This document shows positions 35,763 through 42,377 of a stretch of 64,000 nt of DNA, piece after piece. The DNA lies in assembly GCA_021778845.1 (NCBI GenBank), contig JAJYBU010000015.1:1-64000 (forward strand), read 5' to 3'. How positions within the stretch are numbered: the stretch's first letter is position 1; each line of letters begins with the position of its first letter. A program made the position numbers and the translations under genes. The notes below the pieces were generated by a model. It worked only from the letters and a program-made list of their open reading frames with translations. It was not told the DNA's origin and searched no databases. Source of the stretch: Acidobacteriota bacterium. Lineage in GTDB: Bacteria > Acidobacteriota > Terriglobia > Terriglobales > Acidobacteriaceae.

Positions 35763-37565
35763 ATGGCAGAAGTACCTGCAGTCGAAATGAAAAAAACGCT
35801 GGGTCTTACGGGCCTGACGAGCAACGCGATGGCGCTGATTGCGCCAGGTGCATTTCTCTGGTTGACCTTCTTCATTCAGTCGACGACTGGCGTTACCGGA
35901 CCCTCGATGTGGATGGGTGTTATCGGAGCGCTGTTGTTGTGTCTTTCCACCGCGGTCTGTTATGCGGAGATGGCGAAGTTATATCCGGGAACTGGAAGCT
36001 CGTACTACTTCGCCGAGCAGGCATTCCTGAATCGCGAGCAGGCCTGGAAGTATGCTCGCATCTCGAAGTTCATCGTAGGTTGGGCGTCTCACCTCTACTA
36101 CTGGATCTATCCGGGCGTGATGGTTGGGACCATGGGCATCGTGTGCGGCTATCTGGTGGGAACGCTCTATCCGAACTTCATGAGCGCGTCGAATCCGGGC
36201 ATGCTGTTCATGATGGCCGTGGCGGTAGTGTTCGCCTTCGCGGTCGCATACATTGCGTATCGCGGCGCCAATGCCTCGACGGCAATCAATCTCGGCATCA
36301 ACGTGATTCAGATTACGGCGCTGATGATCTTCAGCGTGCTGGCCCTTGGCTACCGGATGAATCATCCGCCGGGGTCGATTGCCTACCAGTTTGATTCGTC
36401 CAGCGGGGAAGCCTACACCTACGAGTTCAAGACAGTGACGTCGATGGTGGGTGGAGTTTCGACCGACACCGTTGTGCGCGATGCGAGTGGCGTGCCGATG
36501 CCAAAGCTGGATGCGGCCGGCCAGCCGGTTCCGTTCCACATCAGCTATGCCGAGCGTGATGCCGCTGGCAACTTCCTCGCCCATCCTACGGCGAAGTCGG
36601 TGATCAGCCCGCATCATTGGAGCTGGGTATTTATTCAGGCAACCGTTGCAATTCTTATCCTGGTTGGATTCGAGTCAGTCACTTCGATGGGCGGTGAAGC
36701 GAAGAATGCAAAACGCGATGTGCCAATCGCAGTGATTACTTCGCTGCTGGTGCAAGGCGTCGTCTTCTATTGTTTCGAATACTTTGCGGCGAATTATTTT
36801 CTGAATAGTGGATATACCATGCAGAGTGCCTCTGGTTCGGCGGCTCCCATCGGAGACATGATGGTCGTCGTCGGGGATGCGCTCTTTGGACCTGGACACG
36901 GGCGGGCGTTCATGCTCGCCGAGGCCGCCACCGTGGTGCTCGCGCTCATTGGAACGACGCTTTCCTGTATGAATACGGGAGCGCGCGTTACGTATGCGAT
37001 GGGCAAGGATAAAGAGGTGTCGGGCCACTTTGGCAGCCTGCATAAAACTAATCTGACACCACACCGCGCTGTGTGGACGCTGGCAGCAATCTCTGCCGTT
37101 ATTGGGTGCATCGCCGTGGTTCTGGTATTCGGAGACGGCGGAGCTCCGACTGCGGCGGCCATTGCTTCTATTCCGCACGGAATCTTTTCGAGCTTCGGAT
37201 ACACGACGCATGACAAGATGGCGGCGCTGCCGAACAGCTTGCTGACGGTAACGCTGGCGTCGAACTTCGGGACGTTCCTGCTGTACGCGCTTAGCTGCAC
37301 GCTGTGCATGGTCGCGTATCACAAGCATCCGAAGTTCAGCTTCATCCGGCACATGGCGATCCCGTTGTTCGGATTGGTTGCTAACCTCGCCTGCATGGGC
37401 TTCTATCTCGTCGGTCCGTTCATGGGCTACGGCACAAAAATGGAGCCGCTGCTGGCGCTGGGCATTGCTGGAGTCTGGGCCGTCTTCGGAGCTCTCCACT
37501 TCGTTACCAGCGGAAAGGCGGCAGGGAAGACGGCATTGATCGAGTCGAGGCCGACTTCAGCGTAA
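35763..37565 (+). CDS. APC-superfamily amino acid permease
   Basis: About 600 residues from the ATG preceded by GGAGG. Begins GLTGLTSNAMALIAPGAFLW, an APC helix-1 pattern, and has about twelve membrane helices including VGFESVTSMGGEAKNAKRDV, the conserved APC segment after helix 6. Unusual is a polar insert of about 85 residues (roughly 205-290, rich in Asp, Ser and Gly) between helices, probably outside the membrane core. It follows a porin gene and is downstream of the structured leader. Substrate unknown; glutamate, GABA or another amino acid are possible. Confidence 0.88.
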   Translation: MAEVPAVEMKKTLGLTGLTSNAMALIAPGAFLWLTFFIQSTTGVTGPSMWMGVIGALLLCLSTAVCYAEMAKLYPGTGSSYYFAEQAFLNREQAWKYARISKFIVGWASHLYYWIYPGVMVGTMGIVCGYLVGTLYPNFMSASNPGMLFMMAVAVVFAFAVAYIAYRGANASTAINLGINVIQITALMIFSVLALGYRMNHPPGSIAYQFDSSSGEAYTYEFKTVTSMVGGVSTDTVVRDASGVPMPKLDAAGQPVPFHISYAERDAAGNFLAHPTAKSVISPHHWSWVFIQATVAILILVGFESVTSMGGEAKNAKRDVPIAVITSLLVQGVVFYCFEYFAANYFLNSGYTMQSASGSAAPIGDMMVVVGDALFGPGHGRAFMLAEAATVVLALIGTTLSCMNTGARVTYAMGKDKEVSGHFGSLHKTNLTPHRAVWTLAAISAVIGCIAVVLVFGDGGAPTAAAIASIPHGIFSSFGYTTHDKMAALPNSLLTVTLASNFGTFLLYALSCTLCMVAYHKHPKFSFIRHMAIPLFGLVANLACMGFYLVGPFMGYGTKMEPLLALGIAGVWAVFGALHFVTSGKAAGKTALIESRPTSA

Positions 37566-37618
37566 ACTGAGTGCGTTGGGCGAGGCTTCGCGGCCTCGTC
37601 CGGTGCCTCCACACTTCT

Positions 37619-38419
37619 ATGCTTGATCTTGAATTTGCCGAACGAACCGACACGGGACGCGTGCGGGAAAATAACGAAGACGCCTTCGGCCATGTGCTGC
37701 CGATGGGGCCTGCCCAGGTGCAGTCGCAGGGCTGGTTCTTTGCGACGGCCGACGGAATGGGCGGCCATGAGCGTGGAGAGGTGGCTTCAGCCCTGGCGAT
37801 CAAGACCGCGCTCGAAGGCTTCCGCAAGATTCCTAAAGGGGTGATGCACGTATCGCTGTTGCCGCGACTGGTGCAGGAGGCGAACGCAGCAGTCTATGAT
37901 GCGGGACACGCTACTGCTTTGCGCGGCGCTCGCATGGGGACGACCTTTGTGGCATGCGCCCTGCGCTTCGACTCTGCGGTGGTATCGCATGTAGGGGATT
38001 CGCGCTGCTACCTGTTTCGCAATGGCAACGGGACGCAGTTGACGCGCGACCACACGATGGCCGATGAGCAGGTGCGGCTGGGTATCTTATCCAAAGAAGA
38101 GGCTGCAACGCACGACGGCCGGCATGTGCTCACGCGATCCCTTGGGAGTGAGTTGTTTGTTGCAGCCGATACCATTACAGTGAATGTCCTGCCTGGAGAT
38201 ATATTGCTTTTGTGCACTGATGGCTTGCACGGTTTTGTGCCGGATACGGCAATCCTGCATACTCTGCAGCGCAACAGTAATCTGGAGCAAGCGGCGGCAG
38301 GACTGATTGCGGCTGCCAACGCAGCGGGTGGACATGATAATGTCAGCGTGCAGTTGATCCGCGTGAAGACGGTGGAGCGAATGGGGCTCTACCGGGGACG
38401 ACCGTACAGGCTGCTCTGA
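37619..38419 (+). CDS. PP2C-family Ser/Thr protein phosphatase
   Basis: 266 residues. Metal-binding Asp motifs are visible in order: RENNEDAFG, FFATADGMGGHERGE, SHVGDSRCYLF, LLLCTDGLHG and GGHDNVSVQLI. Compact bacterial PP2C with no sensor domain, cytoplasmic. Overlaps the downstream kinase gene at its last base, the usual phosphatase-kinase pairing in which it reverses the partner's phosphorylation. The ATG lacks a strong ribosome site, and an in-frame start at 37571 is possible. Confidence 0.92.
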   Translation: MLDLEFAERTDTGRVRENNEDAFGHVLPMGPAQVQSQGWFFATADGMGGHERGEVASALAIKTALEGFRKIPKGVMHVSLLPRLVQEANAAVYDAGHATALRGARMGTTFVACALRFDSAVVSHVGDSRCYLFRNGNGTQLTRDHTMADEQVRLGILSKEEAATHDGRHVLTRSLGSELFVAADTITVNVLPGDILLLCTDGLHGFVPDTAILHTLQRNSNLEQAAAGLIAAANAAGGHDNVSVQLIRVKTVERMGLYRGRPYRLL

Positions 38420-39402
38420 TGATTGCTCCGAATCTGACCCTCCATCCCGGCGACCGGCTCGATCACTATGAACTCGAAGGCATTGTTGCGACCAGCGGCA
38501 TGGCCACGGTGTTTCGCGCGCGAGACCTGAAGACTGGCCAGCAGGTGGCCATCAAGGTCCCGCATCCGGAGGTCGAGAGTGATCCGACGATGTTCGACCG
38601 GTTTCGCCGCGAGGAGGAGATTGGAACGCGCATCGACCATCCGGGTGTGATGAAAGTCTTTGCGAACCCGGATCGCTCACAGGTCTACATGGTGATGGAG
38701 TGGCTGGATGGGCGGCTGCTGCGGCAGGTGCTGAACGATGAGAAGCGGCTGCCGGTGGAGCGCTCGGTGAAGCTCACGGTGGGCATCTGCGAGGCTCTTG
38801 AGCATGTGCACGCGAATGGCGTTGTGCACCGCGACCTGAAGCCAGAAAACATCATGGTGAGCGACGACGATGAGATTCACCTGATTGACTTCGGCATTGC
38901 AGCCAGCGCCGGTGCGCGGCGGTTGACGTTCGCACACTTTTCACAGAGCATGGGAACGCCGGATTACATCTCGCCGGAGCAGGTGCGGGGAAAACGCGGC
39001 GATGCGCGCAGCGACATCTATGCGCTCGGCGTGATGCTCTACGAGATGCTGACGGGCGCTGTGCCGTTCACGGGCCCCAATCCGTTTGCCGTGATGAATG
39101 ACCGGCTGCTCAATCAGCCTGTGCCTCCGCGAGAGCTGGAGCCATCGATCACGCCGCAGCTGCAGGAGATACTGTATCGTGCGCTGGAGCGGGAGCCGAA
39201 GAACCGCTACGCCAGCGCGCGAGAGATGGCGCACGATCTCTTGCATCAGGATGAGGTGGGCATCGCCGAGCGCCCCGATGCAGAGCAGTGGAAGACGCGG
39301 CGGTCGCCGGAGCGGCGTCGCATGCTACTGTACGCAGGGCTGGCGCTGATTCCACTGCTGCTGTTCGGGTTGCTGCTGCTGGTGTCGCGCCATCATTCGT
39401 AA
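38419..39402 (+). CDS. membrane-anchored Ser/Thr protein kinase
   Basis: 327 residues. Complete Hanks-type kinase: ATP-binding Lys about 46 (VAIKVPHP), VVHRDLKPENIMV (D139), HLIDFGIA (D157), MGTPDYISPEQVRGK and SDIYALGVMLYEML. The usual GxGxxG loop is weak (EGIVATSGMATVF). One C-terminal membrane helix (about 302-322) with only four or five residues beyond it, so there is no external sensor domain. Directly coupled to the PP2C gene. Confidence 0.93.
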   Translation: MIAPNLTLHPGDRLDHYELEGIVATSGMATVFRARDLKTGQQVAIKVPHPEVESDPTMFDRFRREEEIGTRIDHPGVMKVFANPDRSQVYMVMEWLDGRLLRQVLNDEKRLPVERSVKLTVGICEALEHVHANGVVHRDLKPENIMVSDDDEIHLIDFGIAASAGARRLTFAHFSQSMGTPDYISPEQVRGKRGDARSDIYALGVMLYEMLTGAVPFTGPNPFAVMNDRLLNQPVPPRELEPSITPQLQEILYRALEREPKNRYASAREMAHDLLHQDEVGIAERPDAEQWKTRRSPERRRMLLYAGLALIPLLLFGLLLLVSRHHS

Positions 39403-39419
39403 CGGACGAGAGTGAAAGG

Positions 39420-40697
39420 TTACCGGGGGATGAACTCGTCGGAGTGGACGACGAACTCAGGGTAGGCGCCGGCCCCCAGTTCACGGATGTCCATGCCCTG
39501 CCAGTCGCCGTCGGCGTCGACGCGGAAGGGGATGAGCCGATTGAGCAGGGAATAGCTGATGTGGATCAGTGGAAACATCACGCCCAGCAGCGTCGCGATT
39601 CCGATCAGTTGCGCGAGGAGCAGCGCTCCGCGTGGGCCAGCGGCAGGGCCGAAGAGTCCGAAGGCCAGCAGACCCCATAGACCGGCGCCGAGATGGATGG
39701 AGATGGCGCCGCCGGGGTCGTCGATGAACAGGTGGAGTTCGAGTGTCTCAACGAGGAAGGTGACGAGCGCGCCTGCGACGAGGCCGATGAAGACGGTGGC
39801 CAGCGGCGAGAGCAGGCCGCAGCCAGCGCTGCCGGCGACCAGGCCGGCGACCCAGCCGTTGGCGCTTAGCGAAGCGTCGGGCTTGCTGTAACGCAGGTGT
39901 GTGATGAGGACGGCAGCGAGGCCACCCGCAGAGGCGGAGAGCGTCGCATTGATGACCACGACGACCACTTGCACCGCGTTGGCTCCGTAGAAGAGGATGG
40001 AGGCAGCGGTGTCGAGGCCGATCCAGCCGATGAGCGCGAGGATGCAGCCGAAGAGCACCAGCACGATGTTATGGCCAGGAATGGCGGCGGCTACGTGGTC
40101 TGCGTACTTGCCCTGGCGCGGTCCGAGGATCCATGCGACGGAGAGTGCGGTGAGGCCGCCGATGACCTGGATGACCGCTGCTCCGCCCGCGTCGGTGAAG
40201 GTGGGAAGGCCGAAGAGCGTGGGAAGCTGCGCGAGCCAGCCGTTGCCCCAGACCCAGTGCGCGAAGAGCGGGAAGATGACTGCGGCGAAGAGAGCGTTGG
40301 CGGCGCAGATGGAGCCGAGGCGCCAGCGGTCGCTGCCGGCGCTGATGGGGATCAGCGAGGCCAGGCCGACGGCGAAGATCTGGAGAGCGAGCACGAGCAC
40401 TGCGTACGGGCTATGAAGCAGGTTCGAGCGAAGACCTCCGGCGAAGAAGGGCTCGGCGCCGATCCAGTCGAAGTGCTTGCCTGCGAGCAGGAAGGTGTGC
40501 GCGAGGCCGCCTGGAACTCCGGCCCAGGCGGCGCCGATGAGGACGAAGACGATGGCTGTGATGCCCAGCGAACAGAGGGTTGCGAGCATCGCGTGGGCAG
40601 CGCTGCGCGAGCGTCCGAGACCCTGATGGATGAGCGCAAGGCCCGCGGCGGCGAGCGGGATCAGGATGATGCAGAGAAGGCTGAGGCTCAGGCTCAT
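39420..40697 (-). CDS. Amt-family ammonium transporter homologue with altered twin-His
   Basis: 425 residues from the ATG at 40697, about eleven membrane helices. Family features: GLALIHQGLGRSRSAAHAML, HWVWGNGWLAQ, FTDAGGAAVIQVIGG and AISIHLGAGLWGLLAFGLFG. Aligning with DFAGGTVVHINAG of typical Amt proteins keeps the key Asp but puts Gln where the first pore His stands; the second His (SIHLGAG) is kept. Fungal Mep proteins with Glu there show altered transport, so conductance or specificity may differ. Its ATG overlaps the stop of a 59-residue membrane protein gene. Confidence 0.85.
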   Translation of the reverse strand: MSLSLSLLCIILIPLAAAGLALIHQGLGRSRSAAHAMLATLCSLGITAIVFVLIGAAWAGVPGGLAHTFLLAGKHFDWIGAEPFFAGGLRSNLLHSPYAVLVLALQIFAVGLASLIPISAGSDRWRLGSICAANALFAAVIFPLFAHWVWGNGWLAQLPTLFGLPTFTDAGGAAVIQVIGGLTALSVAWILGPRQGKYADHVAAAIPGHNIVLVLFGCILALIGWIGLDTAASILFYGANAVQVVVVVINATLSASAGGLAAVLITHLRYSKPDASLSANGWVAGLVAGSAGCGLLSPLATVFIGLVAGALVTFLVETLELHLFIDDPGGAISIHLGAGLWGLLAFGLFGPAAGPRGALLLAQLIGIATLLGVMFPLIHISYSLLNRLIPFRVDADGDWQGMDIRELGAGAYPEFVVHSDEFIPR

Positions 40698-40873
40698 TCC
40701 GGGCCTCTCTGCAGTGCGCGATAGCGCATGGCGACGAGCGCGAGGCCGAGGCACTCGACCAGCAGACCCGCGACGACAAAGGTGAACCGCTGCCCAAGAC
40801 CTGCGAGCAGGAGCAGAGCTGCGAAGACCAGCAGCCAGCCGGAGAGCATCAGGAGATAACCAATGAGCCTCAT
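40694..40873 (-). CDS. 59-residue two-helix membrane protein co-transcribed with the Amt gene
   Basis: Begins MRLIGYLLMLSGWLLVFAAL and ends RYRALQRGPE, with two hydrophobic helices separated by QRFTF. AAGGG precedes its ATG and its stop overlaps the Amt start (ATGA). Too short for default gene calling. No family recognised. The coupling suggests an accessory subunit or regulator of the transporter, but this is only context. Confidence 0.65.
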   Translation of the reverse strand: MRLIGYLLMLSGWLLVFAALLLLAGLGQRFTFVVAGLLVECLGLALVAMRYRALQRGPE

Positions 40874-41120
40874 CGAAGATCACCCTTCCGTCTCATCATG
40901 GGTGGCCTGCCGGTCTCGTCAATACGTAGCCAATCAAACTCAAGGACAGTTCCTTTGCACTTCATGAAGGAGACGAGGGGTGATGGACCCAGTCTATCTT
41001 CCTTCTTCCAGCTTCAGGCATAAAGGCATAAAGATTCCATTTGTAGATTCTGTTTTGGCGAAGGATGTCTTGTAGACTCGAAGAAATTCCAACCCAGAAT
41101 AAAGCGTGAGGAGACGTGCG

Positions 41121-41483
41121 ATGAAGAACGTGCTGAACGAATTTGTGTCGACACCGATGGGTGCGTTTGCGGTGCTGGTGCTGGCGGCTTCGCTGGAGGT
41201 GCTGGGGGATTCGTTCTTCCAGTCGGGGCTGTATCGATCGACGGGAACGCATCGGGCGATGTGGTTTGTCGTTGGCGTCGGCGTGCTCGGATGCTATGGG
41301 CTGTTCGTCAACCTGCCGCAGTGGGACTTCGGCAAGTTGCTGGGTGTGTATGTGGCGCTGTTCTTTGTCGTCGCGCAGGTGGTGGCGAAGGTGCGGTTTC
41401 ATCAGTCGCCTGGCACGCCGATCCTGGTGGGCGGAAGCCTGATCGTGGCTGGCGGGCTGGTGATTACGTTCTGGAAGGGATAG
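41121..41483 (+). CDS. small four-helix membrane protein (DMT/SMR-like)
   Basis: 120 residues from the ATG with GGAG seven bases upstream. Four hydrophobic segments: AFAVLVLAASLEVLGDSFFQ, MWFVVGVGVLGCYGLF, LLGVYVALFFVVAQVVAKV and ILVGGSLIVAGGLVITFW. The Glu in the first helix and the final GGSLIVAGGLVI resemble small multidrug-resistance or EamA-half proteins. Substrate unknown. Stands alone between the Amt unit and a repeat-rich spacer. Confidence 0.65.
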   Translation: MKNVLNEFVSTPMGAFAVLVLAASLEVLGDSFFQSGLYRSTGTHRAMWFVVGVGVLGCYGLFVNLPQWDFGKLLGVYVALFFVVAQVVAKVRFHQSPGTPILVGGSLIVAGGLVITFWKG

Positions 41484-41566
41484 GCATCGCTCGTTGCAGG
41501 CTCCCCCCTCCCCCCCGTACTTTATCGCGTAAAGCGTCTGGATGCAGCAGTTACGACAGTTTAGGT

Positions 41567-41695
41567 TCGTAAAGTATTCCATCCAATGGGGTTATCGGTA
41601 AGATATTCAGCGCGTTGGAGTTAGGCTGCTGATGGCCTTCAACTAGCTGATTCCATGGTGGTTGCGCGTAAGATATTCCATTCAGGCGGGTTAGG
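41567..41695 (+). repeat. degenerate ~30-bp repeats of the GTAARRTATTC...GGGTTA type
   Basis: Copies at 41567-41597, 41596-41625 and 41665-41695, with a weaker one at 41525-41555. Shared pattern: CGTAAGATATTCCAT, variable bases, then GGGTTAG. The first two good copies abut head to tail; the third is 69 bases further on. Not CRISPR-like: too few, unequal and without uniform spacers. Confidence 0.6.
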
Positions 41696-41773
41696 GCCGA
41701 TTTTGGGACGCTGCGCTGCTTGCGGGGCCATTTCCCTGTAGGGAGTCGGCGAATATTTACGACCTAAAAAAGC

Positions 41774-41801
41774 CATGCCGTCCCGGGAAGGCAACGGCAT
41801 G
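41774..41801. repeat. CATGCCGT/ACGGCATG hairpin
   Basis: A perfect 8-base stem with a 12-base loop, preceded by six A residues. On the minus strand the A-run becomes a T-run right after the stem, so it could work as an intrinsic terminator in that direction, although no minus-strand gene lies immediately upstream of it. Confidence 0.4.
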
Positions 41802-42142
41802 AAGCTGTGGGCATATCCTGCTCTGCGTCGCCCCGAGATTTAACTGTAGGGCCCAGGAAAGTTGGTGTTGTGACGAGAATCACCGGGCAATATTAATAAA
41901 TGTAACGGGTGCGACGAGGCCCTTCGGGAGCCGTTTTCCTTCTTCCTCCCTATATCAATTGTAGTGATTCGGTGGGGGCACTATGCCAACTTTTGGGAGG
42001 TTTTATTTGGCTTGGTTTCAGTGGGTTAGAGGGTCTTGGGGTGGTTGGGGGGCTTGACACGGTTTTCGCTGATCGAGGATCAGGAGACGAGGGAGAAGGG
42101 CGCTATCAGGTTTAGCAAAGGCAGGAGCAAGGGTAGCAGCAA

Positions 42143-42183
42143 AAGCAGATTCCTCCGCTGCGCTGCGGAATGACAACCAAAAA
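42143..42183 (-). repeat. 41-bp dispersed REP-like element, copy 2
   Basis: Identical to 17163-17203 and likewise embedded in AANNGC hexamers on both sides, close to the 3' end of a minus-strand glycoside hydrolase gene. Confidence 0.7.
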
Positions 42184-42348
42184 AGCAAAAGCAAAAGCAA
42201 AAGCAAAAGCAAAAGCAAAAGCAAGAGCAAGAGCAAGAGCAAAAGCAAGAGCAAAAGCAAGAGCAACAGCAACAGCAACAGCAAAAGCAAGAGCAAGAGC
42301 AAGGGCAAGGGCAACGGCAACAGCAACGGCAAGGGCAACAGCAAGTGC
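42181..42348. repeat. AANNGC hexamer array, 28 units
   Basis: Units are AAAAGC, AAGAGC, AACAGC, AAGGGC and AACGGC, ending in AAGTGC like the array at 17201-17296. It stops about 30 bases before the GH57 stop codon. Variation is at positions three and four only. Confidence 0.9.
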
Positions 42349-42377
42349 CAGGTCAACGGCGATGCGAGGGACTGCTG

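Larger units (their letters stand above)
41484..42377. other. 894-base repeat-rich intergenic region
   Basis: No gene is supported. It holds a set of degenerate ~30-base repeats (41525-41695), an 8-base-stem hairpin (41774-41801), the second copy of the 41-base dispersed element (42143-42183) and a 28-unit hexamer array (42181-42348). The stretch 41802-42110 shows nothing I recognise. Confidence 0.7.

Noticed and set aside
41525-41695. Possible CRISPR array
   Set aside because: Repeats are degenerate, two abut without a spacer, and there are only three or four; no cas genes nearby.
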